NCBI GenBank assembly: GCA_022792835.1
Contig: JAAWBT010000047.1
Location: 1 to 56,067, forward strand
Length of the DNA: 56,067 nt
DNA from: Lachnospiraceae bacterium
Lineage (GTDB): Bacteria > Bacillota > Clostridia > Lachnospirales > Lachnospiraceae
Direction of reading: 5' to 3'
Shown: positions 9,471 through 18,089 of the stretch, piece after piece
Numbering within the stretch: the stretch's first letter is position 1
Layout of the letters: each line of letters begins with the position of its first letter
The notes under the pieces: generated by a model
The model's input: the letters and a program-made list of their open reading frames with translations, nothing else
The model's database searches: none
Told to the model about the DNA's origin: nothing
Position numbers and translations under genes: made by a program

Positions 9471-10844
9471 ATGAAACTATGGGGAGGACGTTTTACCAAA
9501 GAAGAAAATACCCTGGTCAACCAGTTTAACGCATCCATTTCTTTTGACCAGCGTTTCTACCGGCAGGATATCCGAGGAAGTATAGCCCACGTGACCATGC
9601 TGGCCAAACAGGCCATCCTGACAGAAGACGAAAAGTATCAGATCATCGCGGGTCTTGAGGGAATTCTCTCCGACGTGGAGAGCGGCGCACTGGAAATCGA
9701 CCCGGAGGCAGAAGACATTCACAGTTTTGTGGAGGCCACCCTGATTGAACGTATCGGCGCTGTGGGGAAAAAGCTTCACACCGGCCGCAGCCGCAATGAT
9801 CAGGTTGCTCTGGACATGAAGCTCTACATCCGGGATGAAATCAGTGCCCTGGATGCTCTTGTAAAAGAGCTCCTGCAGGCGCTTTTAACTGTCATCGAAG
9901 AAAATCTGGAAACCTATATGCCTGGCTTCACCCATCTCCAGAAGGCCCAGCCTGTGACCATTGCTCACCATTTCAGTGCTTATTTTGAAATGTTTCTCCG
10001 GGACAGGAGCCGCCTTTTCGATATCCAAAAACGGATGAACACCTGCCCTCTGGGAGCCGGGGCCCTGGCCGGAACTACTTATCCTCTGGATCGGGAATAC
10101 ACGGCCTCTTTGCTGGACTTTGACTGCGCTACCAGAAACAGTATGGATTCTGTGTCAGACCGTGACTATCTCATTGAGCTTTGCAGCGCTATGGCTACCA
10201 TGATGATGCATTTGAGCCGTTTTTGTGAAGAAATCATCCTCTGGAATTCCAACGAATATCAGTTTGTGGAGCTGGACGACGCCTACAGCACCGGAAGCAG
10301 CATCATGCCTCAAAAGAAAAATCCGGATATCGCCGAACTGGTGAGAGGAAAAACCGGCCGCGTTTATGGCGCCCTCATCTCCATACTGACTACCATGAAG
10401 GGAATCCCCCTGGCCTACAACAAGGATATGCAGGAGGACAAAGAACTGGTTTTTGATGCCATTGACACCACAAAGGGCTGCCTTTCCCTGTTTACGGGCA
10501 TGCTGGCCACCATGAGATTCCACAAAGAGATTATGAAAAAAAGCGCCATGAATGGATTTACCAATGCCACCGATGCGGCAGACTATCTGGTAAACCGGGG
10601 AGTTCCATTCCGCGATGCCCATGGCATCGTAGGACGCCTGGTACTCTACTGCCTGGATAAAGGACTCTCCCTGGATGACATGAGCCTTGAAGAATACAGG
10701 GCCATCAGTCCTGTGTTTGACGCGGATATCTATGAAGCCATCAGCTTAAAGACCTGCGTAGAGAAACGTACCACTCTGGGGGCTCCCGGCCCCTCTGTCA
10801 TGAAGAAAGTGGCCGCAAAATACAGAAAATTATTAGAATCGTAA
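9471..10844 (+). CDS. argH: Argininosuccinate lyase
   Basis: Cleaves argininosuccinate to arginine and fumarate, the last step of arginine synthesis. The 457-residue protein carries the superfamily signature [11 protein letters not shown] (about 275-285), HTGRSRNDQ near 103-111 and THLQKAQP near 154. Start ATG 9471 has a GAGAGGA site; the frame is open 57 codons further upstream, but that part overlaps the yfhO 3' end. Only 4 bp separate it from yfhO, so readthrough from the GT2-YfhO unit is expected. No argG lies in the window. Confidence 0.95.
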   Translation: MKLWGGRFTKEENTLVNQFNASISFDQRFYRQDIRGSIAHVTMLAKQAILTEDEKYQIIAGLEGILSDVESGALEIDPEAEDIHSFVEATLIERIGAVGKKLHTGRSRNDQVALDMKLYIRDEISALDALVKELLQALLTVIEENLETYMPGFTHLQKAQPVTIAHHFSAYFEMFLRDRSRLFDIQKRMNTCPLGAGALAGTTYPLDREYTASLLDFDCATRNSMDSVSDRDYLIELCSAMATMMMHLSRFCEEIILWNSNEYQFVELDDAYSTGSSIMPQKKNPDIAELVRGKTGRVYGALISILTTMKGIPLAYNKDMQEDKELVFDAIDTTKGCLSLFTGMLATMRFHKEIMKKSAMNGFTNATDAADYLVNRGVPFRDAHGIVGRLVLYCLDKGLSLDDMSLEEYRAISPVFDADIYEAISLKTCVEKRTTLGAPGPSVMKKVAAKYRKLLES

Positions 10845-10884
10845 GACAGACACAGCCTGGCCTGTCGGTATCTCATATCTAGTA

Positions 10885-10908
10885 GTACGGCGCCCTTGGG
10901 CGCCGTAC
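10885..10908. terminator. Perfect 11-bp GC-rich hairpin between convergent argH and xylB
   Basis: GTACGGCGCCC-TT-GGGCGCCGTAC is a perfect inverted repeat placed midway between the converging stops (10844 and 10928). Neither side has a proper T-tract, so it may block both polymerases or protect 3' ends rather than act as a textbook intrinsic terminator. Confidence 0.7.
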
Positions 10909-10927
10909 CTCGTCATAATCAGATAAT

Positions 10928-12454
10928 TTACAGCTTCGCCAGCTCTTTGTACTGATCTTTCAGGCTGCCATAGAGACTTTTATAGATTTTGTGATATTCA
11001 TTGTACTTTTCCGTATTCCCGGGGATCGGCGCACAGGACTTATCCGTATGGATCATCCGGTCGCAGGCTGCTTCTACACTCTCATAAATTCCTGCGCCCA
11101 CGCCTGCCAGAATCGCCACGCCCAGGGCAGGGCCCTCTTTCGCAGCCACAGTTTTTACAGTACAGCCATACATATCTGCCAGCATCTGGCGCCATACGGC
11201 GCTTCTTCCACCGCCTCCGCAGGCCATCATATCTGCAACCTCCACTCCCATTTCCTTCAGGATGTCATTGCAGTCTTTCATGGAATAAGATACCCCTTCC
11301 ATGACTGCTCTAAGCATGTCCTTCCTTGTATGGATCGCTGAAAGCCCAAAGAATACGCCCCGGCAATCCGGATCCAGGTGGGGTGTCCGCTCTCCCATCA
11401 GGTACGGAAGATAAATCAGGCGATTGGCCCCAAGAGGCACGCTCTCCACATCCCGGTTAATGTAATCATAGGCATCACAGCCTTCCCTCTCTGCCTGCTC
11501 CAGATAATCCTGACAGAAATTGTTGCGGAACCACTGAAGGGAAAGTCCCGCCCCCTGGGTCACCCCCATCACATGCCAGCAGCCTGGAACAGCACAACAG
11601 AAAGTATGTACCCGCCCCTTCGGATCAATGGTCACCTGTCTGCTGTGGGCAAACACAACGCCGCTGGTACCGATGGTAGTAAAGGCCTTTCCGTCCCGGA
11701 CCACTCCGGTCCCCACGGCGGCCGCCGCATTATCTCCGGCTCCGCCGACCACAACTGTCTTTTCTGAAAGTCCTGTAAACGCCGCGATTTCCGGCAGGAT
11801 TGTCCCTGTCACATCAGGAGACTCATAGACCTTTGCCAAAAGGGCCTTGTCAATTTCCAGCCTTTCCAGCACCTCCTCGGACCAGCAGCGGTTCGGCACA
11901 TCAAGAAGCTGCATTCCGGAAGCATCCGACACCTCCGTTGCATATTCCCCTGTCAAGACCAAACGGACATAATCCTTCGGCAGCAGAATATGACGGCATC
12001 TTGCATAATTTTCTGGCTCATGGTTCCTCACCCAGAGGATCTTAGAGGCTGTGAAACCGGTCAATGCAGGATTGGCCGTGATTTCAATCAGGCGTTCTGC
12101 CCCGACCTTTTCTGTAATCTCCTCACACTCCTTTGCTGTTCTCTGGTCACACCAGATAATGGAAGGCCGGATCACTTCATTGTTTTCATCCAGCATAACG
12201 AGGCCGTGCATCTGCCCTGAGATCCCCAAGCCTTTAATGGACTCCCTGTCCACGCCGGATTCTTTTACCACCTTCGCAATGGTCTCTAATGCCGCCTCTT
12301 TCCAATCCTCTGGCTTCTGTTCTGCCCACCCGTTCTGTGGCTGATACAGCGGATACTCTTTTGATGCAGATGCAATCACTGTTCCGTTCTCATCAAACAG
12401 TACCGTCTTCGTTGCAGAGGTTCCCAAATCAATACCAATTAAATAATTCACCAC
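10928..12454 (-). CDS. xylB: Xylulokinase (FGGY family)
   Basis: Phosphorylates D-xylulose to xylulose-5-phosphate for the pentose phosphate pathway. It shows the FGGY N-terminal phosphate loop GIDLGTSATKT, then GISGQMHGLV, WCDQRT, GGAGDNAAAAVG and the C-terminal ACGGGGRSAVW signature; LMGERTPHLDP is typical of XylB. About 508 residues. The start is a GTG: the only good ribosome binding site (CTGGAGGG) lies downstream of the upstream ATG (12472) and 6-9 bp before two adjacent GTG codons at 12454 and 12451. No xylose isomerase, transporter or regulator is adjacent. Confidence 0.9.
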   Translation of the reverse strand: MVNYLIGIDLGTSATKTVLFDENGTVIASASKEYPLYQPQNGWAEQKPEDWKEAALETIAKVVKESGVDRESIKGLGISGQMHGLVMLDENNEVIRPSIIWCDQRTAKECEEITEKVGAERLIEITANPALTGFTASKILWVRNHEPENYARCRHILLPKDYVRLVLTGEYATEVSDASGMQLLDVPNRCWSEEVLERLEIDKALLAKVYESPDVTGTILPEIAAFTGLSEKTVVVGGAGDNAAAAVGTGVVRDGKAFTTIGTSGVVFAHSRQVTIDPKGRVHTFCCAVPGCWHVMGVTQGAGLSLQWFRNNFCQDYLEQAEREGCDAYDYINRDVESVPLGANRLIYLPYLMGERTPHLDPDCRGVFFGLSAIHTRKDMLRAVMEGVSYSMKDCNDILKEMGVEVADMMACGGGGRSAVWRQMLADMYGCTVKTVAAKEGPALGVAILAGVGAGIYESVEAACDRMIHTDKSCAPIPGNTEKYNEYHKIYKSLYGSLKDQYKELAKL

Positions 12455-12488
12455 ACAATTCCCTCCAGACATTCGATATATTATGGTT

Positions 12489-12497
12489 ATTTTATCA
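12489..12497 (-). promoter_or_regulatory. Possible extended -10 promoter for xylB
   Basis: Minus-strand TGATAAAAT, an extended -10 form, about 35 bp before the GTG start. No convincing -35 is visible. Confidence 0.3.
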
Positions 12498-12530
12498 CAA
12501 ATGTCTTCCTTTGGCTATGACCCGCAGACT

Positions 12531-15500
12531 TCAAATTTTCTTTTTCCTCTCCTTCCCTTGTATTCGCTTTCGCTTTGCTGTGAAAAAGATCGCGGCTGCC
12601 GTGAGAACAACTGCCAGGACCAGAAAGACTACAAGTGCTGTCTCATTTTGATAAATCTGCGTCCAGCGGTCTGAAGTCACAAGAAATTCCCACTCCATCC
12701 ATCCGCCAGCTCCCATCTCGCGGCCATTCCCAAGCTTCAGTCTGTTTCCTGCCGCATCCTCCGCATAGAGACGCAGTGTCTGCCAATCATCCCATTCTGG
12801 AAGAACCACTCTCAATCCATCCTCCGTCTCAATCTCTTTCAGGCTTTCTCCTTCGTAACAAACTCTCCCCTCTCTGGTCCTCACCTCCGCCTTCTTTAGA
12901 CGCATATTATCGCGGATGTCTAAAAACAGTTCCAGCCTGTCCCTCATATAGCGTCCCCTGTCTTTTGCCCCGGAAAGAACTGCCGACGGCCCTGTCTTGT
13001 CTACAGAAAAAGCAAACATGGCTGCCCGTTCTTCCTTTTTCACAGATTCATTTCCCATTTTATTTCCAGCTTTATCTTCCGAATACAAAAGTATCTCATA
13101 ATCCCCTTCTTGTTCAAACATCTCTTTGTCAATCTTATATTCATAAATCTGCCACTTTGACTCCCTCTCCTTTGGGGAAATTTTCTCCCTCTGTATGGTT
13201 TTTCCCTCTTCCAGAAGCAAAACCACTCCGTTTCTGTTCAATGCCGCCTGGAAATTCTCCACCGGGTCCACATTATATTCCCGGATTACCACATCCCGTT
13301 CTTCCAACAGATAACAATACTCCTCTCCCCCCAGCCATTCTTCCGTCTCCCCGGCCGCCACATAGACAGAACCATAGCGATTAACCGAAAAGGTAAGTGT
13401 TCTCTCTGCCTTGTTTCCCGCCCGGTCTTTCCCCACCGCCTGCAGAAGATACAGGCCATCCACACCTTCCTCCTCCGGAAAACTCTCCGGAAGAAGCTGC
13501 TTTATCACCTCCCCTTCGTCCCCTGGAAGTTCCTGGTACTGATAACTTCCTCTTTCTCCCTGGTCCAGACGAGAGACCCCCACAGTCACGCTTCCCGGCA
13601 CCAGACGATTATCCAAAAACCGAATTTTAGCTTCCACTGTTCCCCGGTTGGCCGACTCATTCTCCAGGCCCAAAATCTCTATGGAAGGCGGCGTACAGTC
13701 TAGAGAAAACTCTTTTTCGTAACCTTCTCCATCTCGGTTCCCCGCCAGGTCCCTACAGGACACCCTCAGATAATAATCTCCGTCTTCCGAAAAATCCACA
13801 GCCGCCATATGGATATCGCCCCGATTGTCAAACTCCCCAAACTGCCATGATCCGGTCTTTCCGTCGTCTAAGGCCGCCTTCACCTCGTTCAAAACCTGTT
13901 CCTCGCTGAAATTGTGTTCTTCCACCGTGATCCTGGCCGTCTTTGGAACATTGTAATACCTGCCGTTTCCCTCCCCTGTAAATTCCACCGTAAGCCTTGG
14001 CGGCGTCCTGTCTATGGTAAACTCTTTTTCTTTGATCTCTGACACATGCCCCGCCAGATCCTCTCCTTTTACAGAAAATGTATAATCCCCGTCCTCGGAA
14101 AAAACAATCTGACAGCTATGTAGATTTCCATCGTGACTCCAGGGAGAGACCACAGGCAGGCTGCCGTCCGTATTGGTGATCAACAGCCAGATCCTCTCCT
14201 CAGAAAAGTTTGCCTCTTCAACCGTCAGCTGCACCCTCCGCTCTTGATTATAATAGATTCCGTGTTCCGGCTGCTCCTTTCCGTAAGTAACCTGCAGTTT
14301 TGGCGCCGTCTTGTCCACAGAAAACCTCAGACTTTTTTCCGACTTGTTCCCTGCCATATCCTCCGCCAAAACCGTAAACCACAATGTCTCCCCGTCATAC
14401 TTGTCTGCCTCCAAAAGAACACGGCCCTGCCAGCTTTTCCCGGCCTCTGAGCCCGTCTGTGCAGGCGGCTCCAACAAGATTTCCTCCTGTAAAGTTTCCC
14501 TTCCTTCTCCTCTCTCTGCCTCCAGCATGTAAGAGGCACTCTTCAGCCCGGAGGCCACCCCCGTTTCGTCCGGCTCTTTTAGCAAAACCGTAAGTTCCAC
14601 ATCCCCCCGGTAAATCCCGCTCTCAGTCCATGCGTCCCCCTGGGGAGACAACCAGATAACCGGCCCTTTATTCTCCACCACCAGGCCCTCTGAGTTAAAA
14701 TAACTGCTGAGTCCTGCGTAATCAGTCACCTTTAAATAAACCACGCCTTTCCAATCTGGTGTGAGGAGTAAGCTTTTCCCTTCCTCCCACTCCTCCTGGG
14801 AAATATCCTGAAGCTCTCTCCCTGTCAGTTCCCCTTCAGAGCAAAAATAGCGGAGCGGTTCCACCGGCGAAAGGCTGTCATGGCCCTCAAAAGTCACCAG
14901 TTCTGTATGAGAAGAATAATGCCCAAAGGTAACATGTTCCAGAAATGTATTCCAGGACTCTCCCATGGCTGTGACACATCCAAACTCCGGCGCCGTCATA
15001 TCCACTGTGAACTCCCTTTCTGACACGCTTTCTCGGGATAAAGGCCAGCCCGCCGGATCCTCATAGAACACGTTAAGCCGGTATCTCCCCTCATCCGTCA
15101 CAGGCACCGGAAGCTTATACCAGTCATTTCCTTTTTCCGCTGCCCTCTCCCATGTTCCTTCCCCGTATACAGTTCCCGAAGTACCCTTTTCATCCTTATT
15201 CTCCTTTCCCGCTTCTCCTTCCTGGATCTTCTCCAAAACAATCCGGGGAAGTCCTTCTGCCTCTTTTGGCCTAAAATTGTGTTCTTTCAGATACAGCCAG
15301 ACGGTTATGGGATGGCTGTAGTACCCTTCATGGGCAAGTTTCTCCTCTGGAAGCTCCATTTGAAGTTCTGGCTGCGTCCGGTCAATTGTCAGGGAAACAG
15401 GAGCCGGCAGACCTGACAGATTTCCGGCCAAATCCCGGCAAAGAGCCTCCCGGATCTCATAACATCCTTCCGCGGGAAACCGGAGCCGCATTTTTACCGT

Positions 15501-16070
15501 CCGGCTTTCTGTATGTTCCGAAAGCCCCTCCTCACTGTCCAAAAACCACCTTTGTGCCCTCTCTTGTGTGACTGCCTCCCCCTGGTCTTCACTTTTGGCA
15601 TCCAGTATTTCATAAGGGACCACCTCCACAACCCCTTCCCCCAAGCCGGCCAAGCCCTCCCAGACACCCTCCTCAAAAGTAAGCCTCGTTTCCCTACCTG
15701 TCTCGTCCCCAATTGTCACACAGACTCCGTTCTCATCAAAATTTTTTTCATAAAATGTAAACTCTGCCACAGCTGTATCCTGATAGACATTTGGCCGCAC
15801 AGAAGTTCCCTCCACTGCCACAGCCACCTTTCCCGGCGCTCCTCTTGCCGTCTGCGCCAGGCTGGCGGCCTGTACAGCCAAATTGGCTGCCGACAAAGCC
15901 AGGAGAACACAGGCGAGCCAAAAAGCAATCGCTTTTTTCAGACGCTCCACCCACCATTTCCCATACTGAAATCTTCTGAATAATATGACAAGGACAATCA
16001 GTCCGCAGATTCCGGTGATCCCCAATGTGATTGACCACCTGTGAAATTTCTCAATTATTTCCTGTCCCAT
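12531..16070 (-). CDS. Giant Ig-like-repeat membrane protein
   Basis: 1,179 residues. Two hydrophobic helices near the N-terminus (about 13-33 and 46-68) are followed by a long extracytoplasmic region and a C-terminal membrane helix (about 1141-1163) with a very basic tail. The middle is an array of bacterial Ig-like domains: a D-x-A-G-(N/H) strand motif (DLAGN, DMAGN, DRAGN, DKAGN, DAAGN and others) alternates with domain starts of the form T(V/I)D(R/K)T-x-P. Several domains contain a related EE(H/A)NFSEE segment. Start ATG 16070 has a GGAGGAGG site; the ~20 codons open upstream overlap the kinase gene. It lies 19 bp downstream of the kinase and is probably cotranscribed. No enzyme domain is seen; a surface adhesin, sensor or kinase-linked receptor is possible. 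Confidence 0.8.
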   Translation of the reverse strand: MGQEIIEKFHRWSITLGITGICGLIVLVILFRRFQYGKWWVERLKKAIAFWLACVLLALSAANLAVQAASLAQTARGAPGKVAVAVEGTSVRPNVYQDTAVAEFTFYEKNFDENGVCVTIGDETGRETRLTFEEGVWEGLAGLGEGVVEVVPYEILDAKSEDQGEAVTQERAQRWFLDSEEGLSEHTESRTVKMRLRFPAEGCYEIREALCRDLAGNLSGLPAPVSLTIDRTQPELQMELPEEKLAHEGYYSHPITVWLYLKEHNFRPKEAEGLPRIVLEKIQEGEAGKENKDEKGTSGTVYGEGTWERAAEKGNDWYKLPVPVTDEGRYRLNVFYEDPAGWPLSRESVSEREFTVDMTAPEFGCVTAMGESWNTFLEHVTFGHYSSHTELVTFEGHDSLSPVEPLRYFCSEGELTGRELQDISQEEWEEGKSLLLTPDWKGVVYLKVTDYAGLSSYFNSEGLVVENKGPVIWLSPQGDAWTESGIYRGDVELTVLLKEPDETGVASGLKSASYMLEAERGEGRETLQEEILLEPPAQTGSEAGKSWQGRVLLEADKYDGETLWFTVLAEDMAGNKSEKSLRFSVDKTAPKLQVTYGKEQPEHGIYYNQERRVQLTVEEANFSEERIWLLITNTDGSLPVVSPWSHDGNLHSCQIVFSEDGDYTFSVKGEDLAGHVSEIKEKEFTIDRTPPRLTVEFTGEGNGRYYNVPKTARITVEEHNFSEEQVLNEVKAALDDGKTGSWQFGEFDNRGDIHMAAVDFSEDGDYYLRVSCRDLAGNRDGEGYEKEFSLDCTPPSIEILGLENESANRGTVEAKIRFLDNRLVPGSVTVGVSRLDQGERGSYQYQELPGDEGEVIKQLLPESFPEEEGVDGLYLLQAVGKDRAGNKAERTLTFSVNRYGSVYVAAGETEEWLGGEEYCYLLEERDVVIREYNVDPVENFQAALNRNGVVLLLEEGKTIQREKISPKERESKWQIYEYKIDKEMFEQEGDYEILLYSEDKAGNKMGNESVKKEERAAMFAFSVDKTGPSAVLSGAKDRGRYMRDRLELFLDIRDNMRLKKAEVRTREGRVCYEGESLKEIETEDGLRVVLPEWDDWQTLRLYAEDAAGNRLKLGNGREMGAGGWMEWEFLVTSDRWTQIYQNETALVVFLVLAVVLTAAAIFFTAKRKRIQGKERKKKI

Positions 16071-16089
16071 GTACCTCCTCCTTATCCTT

Positions 16090-17775
16090 TCATGACTTCG
16101 GTTCGTCAGCAAACGCTGCCTCGACCGCACGGATGGCTGTCAAAAGCCCATCCCGCACTTCCTGTCTTAGCTGCAGTTCATATTCCGGACAATCCCTCTC
16201 CTCTTCCCACGCCGCAAGCTGCTTGTCTATTCCTAAAAGAGTTTCCTTCATAGAAGCCGCAGTAACTCCCGCTTTTTTAAACTGTTCCACCCGCACGGCC
16301 AGCTGAACAGTCAGTTCCCGGTCTGCCAAAAGCGCTGTAATTCGGTTATCCATCTCTTCTGTATTCCCATTACAGAGCGATTGCAGATCCTCCCAGTATT
16401 CTCCATAGGAAACTTCCGCATCCCCATTTCGTTTCTGAACGTCCAATCCGCTGTAATAGCCTGCAATCCTGCTCAATACTCCGGCCCGAAAAATCTCCTG
16501 ATTCGAAAGTCTGCCTCCAGAGGCAGACTCCGAAGCCGCTTCGAGCCATCTGCCAGAGGCCCGTTTCCCGTCTGTGCCTTCATAATCATAAAAATAGGCC
16601 TGTCCGATATCGTAAGCTGCCCTCTGATATTCTTTTTCGTCCTTTTGGAGCTCTTCCAGAAAACGTCCTCCCCCTTCCTGCCGCCCGTTTAAAACTTCCC
16701 GCAGGATCAGTTCTTCTTCTACAGAAAAGGCTCCATCTTCTAAAAAAATCTCAATCAGGCATTCATACCCTTCTGCCAGTCCCGGTTCCAGGCGAATTGC
16801 CTTCCTGCATGCCTCCAGCCGCTCTTCCCTGTCGATTGCTCCTCCTGCCTCCAAAAGCTGCGCCTGGTAGGTATCGGCCACTGCCCGCCTCTCCAAATCC
16901 GCCGTGACCAGACTTCCAACAAAGGCCAATATCGTAACAGCCAGGCAAGACATGAAGATCCGGCGCTTTCTTTTCTTTTGCCGGATAAAGGTTTCGTCCA
17001 GTTCCCGGTAATGTTCCAGCGCCCAGGCAAGTTCTCTGCAGGAATGATAGCGTTCTGCAGGATTATCCCTGGTGCAGCACTGAAGGATTTTTTCCAGGCC
17101 GCCGGAAAGCTCCGGCCTGAGGCTCCTGACCGGTACAAAACCATAAGGCGGATCTGTCGGACTGTGTCCTGTCAGCAAATGATAAAGAACTGCCCCAAGT
17201 CCGTAGACATCTGTCTCCGGCCCGGTCTGCCCATGGCCTCCATATTGCTCCGGCGCTGCATAACCTCTGGTCCCCAGCCAGACCGTATCACCTCCAGCCT
17301 CCCTCTTCTGCTCCCTGGCTGTCCCAAAATCCACCAGCGCCAGCGTCCCATCCTCCCGCTGCATTACATTGGAAGGTTTCAGATCCCGGTAAATCACGGA
17401 AGGGGTTCTGGTATGCAGATAGTCTAACACCCGGCAGAGCTGAAGCCCCCAGCCTGCCACCTGTTCCTGGCTGAAACATTTTTCTTTCTCCAGAAGCTCC
17501 TTCAGAGAATGCCCCTCTATGTAATCCATGACCAGATAAAGCATCCCGTCCTGTTCCAGAATGTCTCCTACTGCCGGAAGTCCCGGATGTTTAAGCTTCT
17601 TTAAAAGCTCTGCTTCCATGATCAGATGATTTTTTTCTTTTGTAATTTCCTTTACAGCCCAGAGCCTCCCGCTCCGCTCGTGGCGTGCCAGATACACTGT
17701 GCCGTTTCCGCCTTTTCCCAGTATATCCAGAATCCTGTAGGTTTCACCAAGAATAACCCCTGGTATACAGGCCAA
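16090..17775 (-). CDS. Transmembrane serine/threonine protein kinase without PASTA domains
   Basis: Hanks-type kinase domain in residues ~10-255: G-loop GKGGNGTVY, Lys in AVKEI, catalytic YRDLKPSN (Tyr replaces the usual His), VDFGTA, YAAPEQYG and the DVYGLGAVLYHLLTG helix. A basic juxtamembrane stretch and one helix (about 273-293) lead to a ~270-residue extracytoplasmic helical domain that looks TPR-like at its start (EERLEACRKAIRLEP) and has no PASTA repeats. No ATG is available. I favour the TTG at 17775, preceded by GGGGTGA; a TTG at 17790 lacks usable spacing from a ribosome binding site. No PP2C phosphatase is adjacent. It is paired with the Ig-repeat protein 19 bp downstream. Confidence 0.87.
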   Translation of the reverse strand: MACIPGVILGETYRILDILGKGGNGTVYLARHERSGRLWAVKEITKEKNHLIMEAELLKKLKHPGLPAVGDILEQDGMLYLVMDYIEGHSLKELLEKEKCFSQEQVAGWGLQLCRVLDYLHTRTPSVIYRDLKPSNVMQREDGTLALVDFGTAREQKREAGGDTVWLGTRGYAAPEQYGGHGQTGPETDVYGLGAVLYHLLTGHSPTDPPYGFVPVRSLRPELSGGLEKILQCCTRDNPAERYHSCRELAWALEHYRELDETFIRQKKRKRRIFMSCLAVTILAFVGSLVTADLERRAVADTYQAQLLEAGGAIDREERLEACRKAIRLEPGLAEGYECLIEIFLEDGAFSVEEELILREVLNGRQEGGGRFLEELQKDEKEYQRAAYDIGQAYFYDYEGTDGKRASGRWLEAASESASGGRLSNQEIFRAGVLSRIAGYYSGLDVQKRNGDAEVSYGEYWEDLQSLCNGNTEEMDNRITALLADRELTVQLAVRVEQFKKAGVTAASMKETLLGIDKQLAAWEEERDCPEYELQLRQEVRDGLLTAIRAVEAAFADEPKS

Positions 17776-17889
17776 ACGCTCACCCCGCAATCCTTTTCTC
17801 TGCAGAATCCTGTCAAAAAAGTCTTCTTCACCGGTCTGCTGATCTGTGTTTTTTATACTATGGAATCATCGGGAGAATCCCCGAAAAGA

Positions 17890-17913
17890 AGCACCGCCAG
17901 ATGTGACGGTGCT
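17890..17913 (-). promoter_or_regulatory. Hairpin at the 5' end of the kinase transcript
   Basis: Minus-strand AGCACCG/CGGTGCT (7 bp, 10-nt loop) followed by TCTTTTC. It starts at or within a few bases of the predicted transcription start near 17910. It could stabilise the 5' end or act as a weak attenuator. Confidence 0.5.
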
Positions 17914-17916
17914 GTC

Positions 17917-17945
17917 ATTATATTCTGCCTCCCCAAAAATGTCAA
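17917..17945 (-). promoter_or_regulatory. Consensus sigma-A promoter of the kinase unit
   Basis: Perfect minus-strand -35 TTGACA (17940-17945), 17-bp spacer, perfect -10 TATAAT (17917-17922). The leader to the kinase start is about 130 nt. Confidence 0.85.
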
Positions 17946-17954
17946 TGGATTTTA

Positions 17955-17998
17955 CTAAAATTTATAAATCCCTCATAAGTTTATCTAAAATTTATAAA
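17955..17998. repeat. Two CTAAAATTTATAAA direct repeats, 30 bp apart
   Basis: Exact 14-bp copies at 17955-17968 and 17985-17998, each containing the palindrome TTTATAAA. They lie between the divergent kinase and GT8 promoters, with one copy beginning 10 bp upstream of the kinase -35. Three-helical-turn spacing suggests a binding site for an unidentified regulator. Confidence 0.5.
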
Positions 17999-18026
17999 CC
18001 AAACACGTATTCTCCTTATTCGCTTC

Positions 18027-18055
18027 TTGCTTTTTACAAAAAACTGTGCTAGACT
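18027..18055 (+). promoter_or_regulatory. Candidate promoter of the GT8 gene
   Basis: -35 TTGCTT (18027-18032), 17-bp spacer, -10 TAGACT (18050-18055), 35 bp before the ATG. Confidence 0.45.
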
Positions 18056-18089
18056 ATCGAAAATATCATATTTCGAGAGGACTTTTCTT

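Noticed and set aside
10928-12454. Glycerol kinase or other FGGY kinase instead of xylulokinase
   Set aside because: LMGERTPHLDP and the overall motif set fit XylB better; the substrate is still inferred.
12635-15983. Several Pro/Ser-rich + strand frames opposite the Ig-repeat gene
   Set aside because: Composition is the mirror of an acidic, Glu/Gly-rich coding strand; no motifs.
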